Assembly: GCF_013280595.1 (NCBI RefSeq)
Contig: NZ_JAAATY010000011.1
Coordinates: 186,001 to 250,000, forward strand
Source of the DNA: Kibdelosporangium persicum
GTDB taxonomy: Bacteria; Actinomycetota; Actinomycetes; Mycobacteriales; Pseudonocardiaceae
Reading direction: 5' to 3'
Length of the DNA: 64,000 bases
Numbering within the stretch: position 1 is the first letter of the stretch; each line of letters starts with the position of its first letter. The position numbers were made by a program, and so were the translations under genes. Positions 17,238 through 25,067 of the stretch are shown piece after piece. The notes beneath the pieces were generated by a model that was given only the letters and a program-made list of their open reading frames with translations, ran no database searches and was not told where the DNA came from.

Positions 17238-18112
17238 GTCAAGGCTCCGGTCAGGCCGCGCGTTCGCAGCACGGCCCGTTCGATCGGGCGGAACACCAGC
17301 AGGTCGATGCCGATCCCGACCAGCAGGATCAGCAGGATCGCCGTGATCACGGTCGGCATGTCGTTGAAGTTCGAGCCCTCGTTGAGGTACGCGCCGAGGC
17401 CGAGCCCCAGGTCCGGGCTCTGCGCGATCAACTCGGCCGCCATCAGCGACCGCCACGAGAACGCCCAGCCCTGTTTCAGGCCGGCGATGTAGCCGGGCAA
17501 CGCGGCGGGCAGCAGGATGTGCCGGGCGGCGGCGAACCGGCCGGCGCCGAGTGTCTTGCCGACGCGCGGCAGGATCGGCGGGATCTGGTCGATCCCGGCC
17601 ACCAGGCCGTTGGCGATCGACGGCACCGAGCCGAGCAGCACCACGAAGTAGATCGTCGCGTCGTTCAGGCCGAACCACAGGATCGCGGCGGGCACCCACG
17701 CCACCGAAGGCAACGACTGCAACCCGCTCAGCAACGGGCCGATCGCGGCCCGGACCACCCGGACCTTGGCGACCAGCAGACCGAGCGGCGTCGCGATCAC
17801 CAGCGCGGTCAGGAACCCGAGCACGGCACGGTGGATGGACGTCCACAGCACTTCCCAGATCCGGCCGGTCTCGGCCAGTTCCTCGAAGCGGGACCACACC
17901 GCCAGCGGCGCGGGCAGCTGGAACTCCGGCCAGAACGCCGCCGCCCACAGCGCCTGCCAGACCGCCACCAGCAGGACCAGCGCGACGAGCGGCGGCAACG
18001 CGGACCGCACGAACCGGCGCCAGCCGGGCTCGGTCCGGGTGGTGGCCGGGCTGTCCAGCGCGTCGAGGCCTTCCTCGACCTTCGACAGGTCCTGGACGTC
18101 AGGACTTGGCAT
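17234..18112 (-). CDS. ABC transporter permease, sulfonate/taurine (SsuC/TauC) type
   Basis: 292 residues, about six transmembrane helices after a charged cytoplasmic N-terminus of about 35 residues. The cytoplasmic EAA loop for ATPase contact lies in the last third (KTLGAGRFAAARHILLPAALPG). The family imports aliphatic sulfonates, taurine or nitrate. The setting between SsuA/SsuB-like genes and cys genes points to a sulfur source. Starts inside the ATPase gene (14-bp overlap). Confidence 0.9.
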   Translation of the reverse strand: MPSPDVQDLSKVEEGLDALDSPATTRTEPGWRRFVRSALPPLVALVLLVAVWQALWAAAFWPEFQLPAPLAVWSRFEELAETGRIWEVLWTSIHRAVLGFLTALVIATPLGLLVAKVRVVRAAIGPLLSGLQSLPSVAWVPAAILWFGLNDATIYFVVLLGSVPSIANGLVAGIDQIPPILPRVGKTLGAGRFAAARHILLPAALPGYIAGLKQGWAFSWRSLMAAELIAQSPDLGLGLGAYLNEGSNFNDMPTVITAILLILLVGIGIDLLVFRPIERAVLRTRGLTGALT

Positions 18113-18875
18113 GGGTGCTGATCACCTCTCGCAGCCGGGCGGTGATCTCCTCGGTGAGCGCCTCGGCGGCACCGTCCTGAGTGGACCATTCCTGGACGAC
18201 ACGACCGGGCCGCGACGACAGCAGGACCACGCGCTGCCCGAGGCGTACGGCCTCACGGACGTCGTGCGTCACGAACAGGACCGCGGTGGACGTCCGCTCG
18301 TAGACGCGCAGCAGTTCGCCCTGCAGCACGTCCCGGGTGATCGCGTCGAGAGCCGCGAACGGCTCGTCCATCAGCAGCAGCGCGGGCTCGTCGGTGCCCT
18401 GCACGCGCTGGGTCGCGGCCAGCGAACGGGCCAGCGCGACCCGCTGGCGCATACCGCCGGACAGCTCGTGCGGACGCTTGTGCCCGGCGCCGCCCAGCCG
18501 CACCAGCTCCAGCAGTTCGGCCACCTTCGCCTTGCGGTCGGCCTTGCCGAACCCGGCCAGCCGCAACGGCAGGTCGATGTTGCGCGCGGCGGTCAGCCAC
18601 GGCATCAGCGCGGCCTCCTGGAACATCACCGCGGGACGGGAGGTGTTCAGCTCGATGCTGCCGCCCGTCGGCGCGTCCAGGCCCGCGACCAGGTTGAGCA
18701 GCGTGGACTTGCCGCAGCCGGACGCGCCGAGCAGGCACACGAACTCGCCCGGCGCGACCTTCAGGTCGACTCCGTCGAGCGCGACCACCGCCTGCGGGCC
18801 CCGGCCGAAGACCTTGCTCACCCCCGAAAGGGACACAGCGGTACCGGACTGCACGTGCTCGAGTGTGGCGGTCAT
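18099..18875 (-). CDS. ABC transporter ATPase, sulfonate/taurine (SsuB/TauB) type
   Basis: 258 residues with all ATPase motifs: Walker A GASGCGKST, Q-loop in MFQEAALMPW, signature LSGGMRQRVALAR, Walker B LLLMDEPFAALD and the H-loop in FVTHDV. Energises uptake by the adjacent permease and lipoprotein. It overlaps the permease gene by 14 bp and begins 13 bp after the binding-protein gene. Confidence 0.93.
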   Translation of the reverse strand: MTATLEHVQSGTAVSLSGVSKVFGRGPQAVVALDGVDLKVAPGEFVCLLGASGCGKSTLLNLVAGLDAPTGGSIELNTSRPAVMFQEAALMPWLTAARNIDLPLRLAGFGKADRKAKVAELLELVRLGGAGHKRPHELSGGMRQRVALARSLAATQRVQGTDEPALLLMDEPFAALDAITRDVLQGELLRVYERTSTAVLFVTHDVREAVRLGQRVVLLSSRPGRVVQEWSTQDGAAEALTEEITARLREVISTHAKS

Positions 18876-18888
18876 GGCCCCTCGTCTC

Positions 18889-19941
18889 CTACTTCTGGTC
18901 CAGTCCGGCGGCGTCCACCGCCGGTTTGCCGGTCGCCCGCAACGCCTCGTTGAGCGCGGACAGGTCCGCGAAGCCCTTCAGGTCGGCGGCGGACTTCACG
19001 ATCCCCGCGGTCACCGAGTCCTTGGCGAGCTGCGGGAACGTCGACGCGATCGGGTCGGTGGTCAGTTCGATCGCGGTGAACGAGCTGTCCAGCACCGGCT
19101 CGCTGAGCGAGTTGCCGGTCAGTTGCCTGAGCGTGTCGTTGACGACCTTCTTCGCGTCCGCCGCATTACCCTTGGCCCACTCGATCGCGTTGACGTGCCC
19201 CCGCAGGATCGCCTGCACGGTCTGCGGGTACTGCCGCAGGAACTCCTGCCGCACGATGATCACCGTGGTCGGGAACCGGCCGCCGGGCCACAGTGACTTC
19301 TCGTCCAGCAGCACCTTCGCGCCGGCGTCCAGCACCAGCCGCGACGACCACGGCTCCGGCAGCCACGCGCCGTCCAGCTCGCCCTTGCGGAACGCGTCCA
19401 GCGTCTTCGGGTTGTCCAGGTTGGTGATCCTGACGTCCGGCAGGTTCTTCTCTGTGATCAGCTTCTTGAGCGCCACGTCCTGGGTGTTGCCGAGTGACGG
19501 TGTGGCGATGCTCTTGCCGGCCAGCTGGTCGATCGACGTGATCTCCGGCCTGGTGACCAGTTGCGCGCCCGCGGACACCGCGCCGGAGACCAGCTGGATG
19601 GTGCCGTTGGACTTGGTGAACGCGTTGATCGCCGGGCCGGAGCCGATGAACCCGATGTCCAGCGACTCGCCCAGCAGCGCGTTGACCTCCTCGGGGCCCG
19701 CGTTGAACGTGGTCACCGAGAGCTTGGTCGAGCCGAGTTCCTTGGCGTAGAACTCCTTCTTGTGCCCGATGACGGCCGGCGCGTGGGTGACGTTCGGGAA
19801 GTACCCGAGCCGCACCTCCGCGGCAGGCCCCTGTGCCTGAGCAACCGGCTCATCGCTTCCGCCGGCACGGGTACACCCCGCTGCGAGGGCTAGTGCCGCC
19901 GCCGCGGCGGCCAGTGAGCGAAGTGCGCGACTCGTGCTCAA
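18889..19941 (-). CDS. Substrate-binding lipoprotein, sulfonate/taurine (SsuA) type
   Basis: 350 residues from a TTG start with GAGGAA upstream. The signal peptide ends in the lipobox LAAGC, so the mature protein is anchored by a lipidated Cys. The rest is a two-lobed NMT1/SsuA-like periplasmic binding fold (VRLGYFPNVTHAP at the mature start, GSGPAINAFTKS in lobe 1). Likely captures organosulfonates for the downstream permease and ATPase. Starts 31 bp after cysN. Confidence 0.9.
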   Translation of the reverse strand: MSTSRALRSLAAAAAALALAAGCTRAGGSDEPVAQAQGPAAEVRLGYFPNVTHAPAVIGHKKEFYAKELGSTKLSVTTFNAGPEEVNALLGESLDIGFIGSGPAINAFTKSNGTIQLVSGAVSAGAQLVTRPEITSIDQLAGKSIATPSLGNTQDVALKKLITEKNLPDVRITNLDNPKTLDAFRKGELDGAWLPEPWSSRLVLDAGAKVLLDEKSLWPGGRFPTTVIIVRQEFLRQYPQTVQAILRGHVNAIEWAKGNAADAKKVVNDTLRQLTGNSLSEPVLDSSFTAIELTTDPIASTFPQLAKDSVTAGIVKSAADLKGFADLSALNEALRATGKPAVDAAGLDQK

Positions 19942-19972
19942 GGACGTTCCTCTCAGGCGCAGGGAAATGGGA

Positions 19973-21262
19973 TCAGGGGCCAGGGTTGACGGCGTCCCGG
20001 ACGGGCAACGGCGCGCCGACCAGGCCGGCGGCCAACGTCGTGCCGTCGCTCGCGTCGATGACCAGGAACGCCCCGGTCCGCCGGTTGACGGTGTAGTCGT
20101 CGACCGGCAGCGGCTCCGCGGTGCGAATCCTGACCTGGCCGATGTCATTCAACTGCAACAAGTCCGGCAACTCCACGCTGGACAGCCTCTGCTCGTCGAA
20201 ACGGGTCACCAGGTCGGTCACGAACGCCTGCGTGGTCTTCGTGCCGTGCTTGACCAGGACCCGCGCTCCCGCGCGCAAAGCCTTGTCCGCCAACCAACAC
20301 AGCGTCGCGTCGAACTCGTCGACCACGGCCGGGGCAGCGTCCGCGGCGGAAATCAAGTCGCCGCGGGAAACATCCAGATCATGGGACAGCACCAGCGTGA
20401 CCGACTGGCCCGCGGTCGCCTCGGCCAGTTCACCGTCCGGGGTGTCGATGCGCTGGACGACGCTGCGCCCGCCGGACGGCAGCACCACGATCTCCTGGCC
20501 GGGCGTGATCGTGCCCGCCGCGACCTGCCCGGCGTAGCCGCGGTAGTCCGGGTACTCCGGCGTGCGCGGGCGGATCACGTACTGCACCGGGAACCGGAAC
20601 GGCACGTGGTGCGGGTCGGGTTCGACCGGCACGGTCTCCAGGTGCTCCAGCAACGTCGGCCCGGTGTACCAGGGCGTGTTGGCCGAGCGTTCCACGACGT
20701 TGTCGCCGACCAGCGCCGACACCGGGATCGTCAGCACGTCGGAGTCCGCGTAGCCCAACGCGTTGGCGTGCGTGGTGAACTCCTTGGCGGTCAGCTTGAA
20801 GTTCGCCTCGTCGTAGCCGACCAGGTCGATCTTGTTGACCGCCAGCACGAGCCGGGGCACACCGAGCAACGCCAGAACCGCCGCGTGCCTGCGGGTCTGC
20901 TCGATCACGCCCTTGCGTGCGTCCACGAGCAGGACGCCCAGTTGCGCGGTCGACGCGCCCGTGACGGTGTTGCGGGTGTACTGCACGTGTCCCGGGGTGT
21001 CGGCGAGCACGAAGGACCGCTTCGGCGTGGCGAAGTACCGGTACGCCACGTCGATCGTGATGCCCTGTTCGCGTTCCGACCGCAGACCGTCCACCAGCAG
21101 CGACAGGTCCGGCGTCGCCAGTCCGCGGTCCGCGCTCGCCCGGTGCACCGCGTCGAGCTGGTCGGCCAGCACCGACTTGGTGTCGTAGAGCAACCGTCCG
21201 ACCAAAGTGGACTTGCCGTCGTCCACGCTGCCCGCGGTCGCGAGCCTGAGCAGATCGCTCAT
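19973..21262 (-). CDS. cysN: Sulfate adenylyltransferase subunit 1 (CysN)
   Basis: 429 residues, the GTPase subunit of ATP sulfurylase that drives formation of adenylyl sulfate. P-loop GSVDDGKST (11-19), DTPGH near 90 and NKID near 145 are intact, followed by the two beta-barrel domains. Length is that of CysN alone, so it is not the CysNC fusion and no APS kinase is attached. This fits direct reduction of APS by the neighbouring CysH. ATGA overlap with cysD. Confidence 0.95.
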   Translation of the reverse strand: MSDLLRLATAGSVDDGKSTLVGRLLYDTKSVLADQLDAVHRASADRGLATPDLSLLVDGLRSEREQGITIDVAYRYFATPKRSFVLADTPGHVQYTRNTVTGASTAQLGVLLVDARKGVIEQTRRHAAVLALLGVPRLVLAVNKIDLVGYDEANFKLTAKEFTTHANALGYADSDVLTIPVSALVGDNVVERSANTPWYTGPTLLEHLETVPVEPDPHHVPFRFPVQYVIRPRTPEYPDYRGYAGQVAAGTITPGQEIVVLPSGGRSVVQRIDTPDGELAEATAGQSVTLVLSHDLDVSRGDLISAADAAPAVVDEFDATLCWLADKALRAGARVLVKHGTKTTQAFVTDLVTRFDEQRLSSVELPDLLQLNDIGQVRIRTAEPLPVDDYTVNRRTGAFLVIDASDGTTLAAGLVGAPLPVRDAVNPGP

Positions 21263-22173
21263 CAGAAGTAACCCTCCCGTTTGCGATCTTCCATGGCGGC
21301 TTCGGAAAGCCGGTCGTCGGCGCGGGTCGCGCCGCGCTCGGTCAGCCGCGACGCGGCCACCTCGGCGATGACGTCCTCGATGGTGCGGGCGTCCGAGTCG
21401 ACCGCACCGGTGCAGGACCCGTCGCCGACCGTGCGGTAGCGAATCGTCCTGCGTTCCAGCGTTTCCCCGTCGCGGGGGCCGCCCCACGGGCCTTCGGCCA
21501 GCCACATGCCGTCGCGCAGGTAGACCTCGCGCTCGTGCGCGTAGTAGATGTCCGGCAGTTCGATCTTCTCGCGGGCGATGTAGTTCCAGACATCCAGTTC
21601 GGTCCAGTTCGACAGCGGGAACACCCGCACATGCTCTCCCGGACGGTGCCTGCCGTTGTACAGGTTCCACAGTTCGGGACGCTGCCGTTTGGGCTCCCAC
21701 TGGCCGAACGCGTTGCGCAGGCTGAAGATCCGTTCCTTCGCGCGGGCCCGCTCCTCGTCACGGCGGCCGCCGCCGAACACCGCGTCGAACTTGTTCTCCG
21801 CGATGGTGTCGAGCAACGGCACTGTCTGCAGCGGATTGCGGGTGCCGTCCGGGCGTTCGGTCAGCCTGCCGTCGTCGATCCAGTCCTGCACGTGCGCGAC
21901 CAGCAGCCGCAGCCCGTGCTTCCCGACCACCCGGTCCCGGAAGTCGATCACCTCGGGGAAGTTGTGCCCGGTGTCCACGTGCAACAGGGCGAACGGCACC
22001 GGCGCGGGCCAGAAGGCCTTGAGCGCCAGGTGCAACAGCACCGTGGAGTCCTTGCCGCCGGAGAACAGGATCACCGGGCGGTCGAACTCGCCGGCCACCT
22101 CACGGAAGATGTGGATCGCCTCGGACTCCAGCGCGTCGAGATTGGCCGTTCTCCGGTCAAGCGCGAGCGTCAC
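21262..22173 (-). CDS. cysD: Sulfate adenylyltransferase subunit 2 (CysD)
   Basis: 303 residues, the catalytic PP-loop subunit of ATP sulfurylase. SGGKDST at 38-44 binds ATP, and the family C-terminus (SEAAMEDRKREGYF) is present. It forms the heterodimer with CysN. It lies 12 bp after cysH and overlaps cysN by 1 bp (ATGA). Confidence 0.96.
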   Translation of the reverse strand: MTLALDRRTANLDALESEAIHIFREVAGEFDRPVILFSGGKDSTVLLHLALKAFWPAPVPFALLHVDTGHNFPEVIDFRDRVVGKHGLRLLVAHVQDWIDDGRLTERPDGTRNPLQTVPLLDTIAENKFDAVFGGGRRDEERARAKERIFSLRNAFGQWEPKRQRPELWNLYNGRHRPGEHVRVFPLSNWTELDVWNYIAREKIELPDIYYAHEREVYLRDGMWLAEGPWGGPRDGETLERRTIRYRTVGDGSCTGAVDSDARTIEDVIAEVAASRLTERGATRADDRLSEAAMEDRKREGYF

Positions 22174-22185
22174 AGATACCCCCTT

Positions 22186-22884
22186 CTAACCGTGCAGTCC
22201 GCACTCGGTCTTGTTCTGGCCCGCCCACCGGCCACTGCGGGGATCGGCGCCGGGCGCGACCTTCGCCGTGCAGGGCGCGCAGCCGATGGACAGGTAGCCC
22301 TCGGCCACCAACAGGTTCTCCAGGATCCCGTTGCGGTCGATGTACGCCCGGAACTCCTCGTCACTCCACGGGGCGATCGGGTTGATCTTCACAAGGTTGT
22401 TGCGCTCGTCCCACTGCACGATCGGAGTGCCCGCACGGGTCGGCGCGTCGACCCGCCGCACCCCGGTCACCCACGCGTCGTAGTTGGCCAGGGTCCGCCG
22501 CAGCGGGATCACCTTGCGCAGGTTGCAGCACTGGTCAGGGGCGCGTTCGTAGAGCTTGGGGCCGTACTCGGCGTCCTGTTCGGCGACGCTCTGGTCGGCG
22601 GCGGCGTTCAGGATGTTGATGCCCGAGTAGGTGGCCGCGACCGCGTCCCGCAACCCGATGGTCTCCGGGAAGTGGTACCCGGTCTGCAGGAACAACACGT
22701 CGAAGTTCGGCTTGACCTTGGCGGCCAGGTCGATCAGCACCGCGTCCTGCATGTTCGACGCCAGAATCCAGTTGTCGCCGAACGTCTCGGCGGTCCACGC
22801 CAACGCCTCCAGCGCGCTGGCGCCGGCCAGTTCCGCCGAGGCCCGCTCGGCGAGGTCCTTCAACTCATCGGTCGCTGTTGTCAC
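22186..22884 (-). CDS. cysH: Adenylyl-sulfate (APS) reductase, Fe-S type (CysH)
   Basis: 232 residues from the GTG at 22884. Reduces activated sulfate to sulfite with thioredoxin. It has the four Fe-S cysteines typical of APS reductases (Cys119-Cys120 and Cys202/Cys205) and the catalytic ECGLH C-terminus (Cys228). The Fe-S set and the absence of APS kinase argue for APS rather than PAPS as substrate. The start overlaps the stop of the 51-aa zinc ribbon gene (GTGA). Confidence 0.94.
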   Translation of the reverse strand: MTTATDELKDLAERASAELAGASALEALAWTAETFGDNWILASNMQDAVLIDLAAKVKPNFDVLFLQTGYHFPETIGLRDAVAATYSGINILNAAADQSVAEQDAEYGPKLYERAPDQCCNLRKVIPLRRTLANYDAWVTGVRRVDAPTRAGTPIVQWDERNNLVKINPIAPWSDEEFRAYIDRNGILENLLVAEGYLSIGCAPCTAKVAPGADPRSGRWAGQNKTECGLHG

Positions 22885-23036
22885 CTGGACACCTGCCCCA
22901 CTGAGATCCCGACGAACTTCACGACGAACACGCGGCGGCAGCCGGTGCACAGCCAGGCCGCGTGCGGCTCCTCCTGCGGGCGAAGGTCCTCGTCACCGCA
23001 GTAGGGGCAGTAGAAGGGTGTTGCGCGCTCAGTCAC
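22881..23036 (-). CDS. 51-aa zinc-ribbon protein of the sulfur operon
   Basis: Short gene wedged between the sulfite reductase and cysH, overlapping both by 4 bp (GTGA at each end), strong evidence that it is translated. The 51 residues contain CPYCGDEDLRP and LCTGCRR: two CxxC pairs about 20 residues apart, a rubredoxin-knuckle zinc ribbon, then a hydrophobic beta tail. I know of similar tiny proteins next to actinobacterial sulfite reductases but no established function. It may help assemble or regulate the reductase or act as an electron or metal adaptor; these are guesses. Confidence 0.85.
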   Translation of the reverse strand: MTERATPFYCPYCGDEDLRPQEEPHAAWLCTGCRRVFVVKFVGISVGQVSR

Positions 23037-24715
23037 TTCAGATCAGCCTCATCCGCGCGCTGGACCCACTGTGCGAACCGCTCGCCTTCGGAGCGCTGCT
23101 TGACGTAGTTGCGCACGACCCGCTCGACGTAGCCGGACAGTTCGGCGCCGGTCACCTTGTGGCCCCGCAGTTTCCGGCCGAACCCGGCGTCCAGGCCCAG
23201 GCCGCCGCCCAGGTGCACCTGGAAGCCCTCGACCTGGTTGCCGTCCTCGTCGGTGACGATCTGGCCCTTGAGCCCGATGTCGGCGGTCTGGATCCGGGCG
23301 CACGAGTTCGGGCAGCCGTTGATGTGCACGGTCACCGGGTGCTCGACGCCCGCCTGGACGTCGGCCAGCCGCTGTTCCATCGCCGAGACCAGTTCGGCCG
23401 CACGGGCCTTCGTCTCGACGATGGCGAGCTTGCAGAACTCGATGCCGGTGCACGCCATCACGCCGCGCCGCCACGGTGACGGGTCGGTGTGCAGGCCCAG
23501 CTTGGTCAGTTCCGCCCGCAGCGCCGGCACCTCCGGCTCGGCGACGTCCAGGACCAGAAGCTTCTGCTGCGGGGTGAACCGGACGCGGGTGGAGCCCGCG
23601 CGTTCCGCGGCTTTGGCGACCTCGACGAGGATCGACCCGGACACCCGGCCCGCGATCGGCGCCGCGCCGACGTAGAACTTGCCGTCCTTCTGCCTGTGCA
23701 CGCCGACGTGGTCGAGGACGACCTCCGGGATCTGCGGCGCGGGGCCGTCGATCATCCGGTAGCCGAGGTACTTCTCCTCCATCACCTCGCGGAACTTCTC
23801 GGGGCCCCAGTCGGCGACGAGGAACTTGATCCGGGCGCGGTGCCGCAGCCGCCGGTAGCCGTAGTCCCGGAAGACGCTGATGACCGCTTCCCAGACCTTG
23901 GGCACCTCGTCGAGCGGAACCCAGGCGCCGAGCCGCTTGCCCAGCATCGGGTTGGTCGACAACCCGCCGCCGACCCACACGTCGAAACCGGGCCCGTGCT
24001 CCGGGTGCACCACGCCGACGAACGCCACGTCGTGCACTTCGTGGGCGACGTCCTGCAGGCCGGAGATCGCGGTCTTGAACTTGCGCGGCAGGTTCGAGAA
24101 GGCCTTGTCGCCGATGTAGGTGTTCCTGATCGCCTCGATGGCCGGGGTGCCGTCGACGATCTCGTCCTCCGCGATGCCCGCGACGGGGGAGCCGAGGATG
24201 ACGCGCGGGCTGTCGCCGCACGCCTCCATCGTGGTCATCCCGGCGGCTTCGAGCTTCTGCCAGATCACCGGCATGTCCTCGATGCGGATCCAGTGGTACT
24301 GGATGTTCTGCCGGTCGGTGATGTCGGCGGTGTCCCGCGCGTACGTCTGGGAGATCTCGCCGATCACGGCCAGCTGCTGCGTGGTGACCGCCCCGCCGTC
24401 GATCCGGATGCGGAGCATGAAGTACTCGTCGTCCAGCTCTTCGGGATCGAGCGTGGCCGTGCGGCCGCCGTCGATCCCGGGCTTGCGCTGGGTGTAGAGG
24501 CCGTACCAGCGGAACCTGCCCCGCAGGTCGGCCGGGTCGATCGAGTCGAAACCACCGTGGGCGTAGATGTTCTCGATCCGGTCACGGACGTTGAGCGGGT
24601 TGTCGTCCTTCTTGCTGCGCTCGTTGGGGTTGAGCGGTTCGCGGTAGCCGAGTGCCCACTGTCCCTCGCCCCGGCGTTGCTTGGCCCGCTTGGGGGTGGT
24701 GGTTGGCGGAGCCAT
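23033..24715 (-). CDS. sirA: Ferredoxin-dependent sulfite reductase (SirA/NirA type)
   Basis: 560 residues from the ATG at 24715 (AGAGGACG upstream). Reduces sulfite to sulfide with siroheme and a [4Fe-4S] cluster. Both ferredoxin-like substrate domains are present, and the cofactor cysteines read CTGIEFC (about 420) and CPNSC (about 467), the C-x5-C/C-x3-C pattern. The sulfur operon context selects sulfite over nitrite. First structural gene; its Shine-Dalgarno is covered by the leader hairpin described separately. Confidence 0.93.
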   Translation of the reverse strand: MAPPTTTPKRAKQRRGEGQWALGYREPLNPNERSKKDDNPLNVRDRIENIYAHGGFDSIDPADLRGRFRWYGLYTQRKPGIDGGRTATLDPEELDDEYFMLRIRIDGGAVTTQQLAVIGEISQTYARDTADITDRQNIQYHWIRIEDMPVIWQKLEAAGMTTMEACGDSPRVILGSPVAGIAEDEIVDGTPAIEAIRNTYIGDKAFSNLPRKFKTAISGLQDVAHEVHDVAFVGVVHPEHGPGFDVWVGGGLSTNPMLGKRLGAWVPLDEVPKVWEAVISVFRDYGYRRLRHRARIKFLVADWGPEKFREVMEEKYLGYRMIDGPAPQIPEVVLDHVGVHRQKDGKFYVGAAPIAGRVSGSILVEVAKAAERAGSTRVRFTPQQKLLVLDVAEPEVPALRAELTKLGLHTDPSPWRRGVMACTGIEFCKLAIVETKARAAELVSAMEQRLADVQAGVEHPVTVHINGCPNSCARIQTADIGLKGQIVTDEDGNQVEGFQVHLGGGLGLDAGFGRKLRGHKVTGAELSGYVERVVRNYVKQRSEGERFAQWVQRADEADLK

Positions 24716-24722
24716 GTGGCGT

Positions 24723-24776
24723 CCTCTTCGGGAGTCGGGGCGCTCGCACACGCCAGCCCCGCCTCACCCGAAGAGG
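24723..24776 (-). promoter_or_regulatory. Hairpin covering the sirA ribosome-binding site
   Basis: Perfect 10-bp inverted repeat: CCTCTTCGGG and CCCGAAGAGG (24767-24776 pairing with 24723-24732). The downstream arm contains the AGAGG of the sirA Shine-Dalgarno, so folding would block initiation. Together with the terminator and leader peptide just upstream it resembles a two-level attenuator. Confidence 0.6.
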
Positions 24777-24778
24777 GG

Positions 24779-24802
24779 AAAACCGGCGTATCCGACGCCG
24801 GT
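24779..24802 (-). terminator. Attenuator-like terminator in the sulfur operon leader
   Basis: On the minus strand ACCGGCG and CGCCGGT (7 bp) flank a 7-nt loop and run straight into TTTTCCCC. It begins 29 nt after the leader peptide stop, the position expected of a transcriptional attenuator. Confidence 0.6.
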
Positions 24803-24831
24803 GAGAAGAAACAACTGTTCCGGCGAACGGG

Positions 24832-24915
24832 TCAACGCCGGCACAAGTCGCTGTTGACGCGCAGGAAATCCACGTGACGACGAGCCACGAGGAGGACCGG
24901 CACGACAGCAGACAT
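24832..24915 (-). CDS. 27-aa leader peptide of the sulfur operon
   Basis: ATG at 24915 to TGA at 24832. The product ends in RRHVDFLRVNSDLCRR, closely resembling the conserved short leader peptides with a terminal Leu-Cys-Arg-Arg found ahead of actinobacterial sulfur-assimilation operons. Ribosome stalling at the Cys codon (fourth... third from the end) when charged tRNA-Cys is scarce could open the downstream hairpins and switch the operon on. The peptide match and the hairpins are seen; the mechanism is inferred. Confidence 0.8.
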   Translation of the reverse strand: MSAVVPVLLVARRHVDFLRVNSDLCRR

Positions 24916-24990
24916 GACTTCAGCGTGCCACGCGTCCATCAGGTGGTCTACTGCCATCCGCATGCTGGGACGATGGTCACCCGCCCTTGA

Positions 24991-25023
24991 CCGTCGCCGG
25001 GTGAACCCTCTGTCCGGCGACGG
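24991..25023 (+). repeat. 10-bp inverted repeat upstream of hemW
   Basis: CCGTCGCCGG (24991-25000) and its complement (25014-25023) with a 13-nt loop, ending 44 bp before the hemW start in the divergent sirA/hemW control region. Could be a 5' UTR hairpin or an operator. Confidence 0.45.
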
Positions 25024-25067
25024 ACGCCTGGATCAGTCCGTCGGCGGCGGGTGCGAGAATCGAAGGC

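Noticed and set aside
16500-17948. Long minus-strand frame extending upstream of the chelatase gene
   Set aside because: The upstream part overlaps the permease gene in another frame and is Arg/Gly-rich without family resemblance; the GTG at 17237 is the real start.
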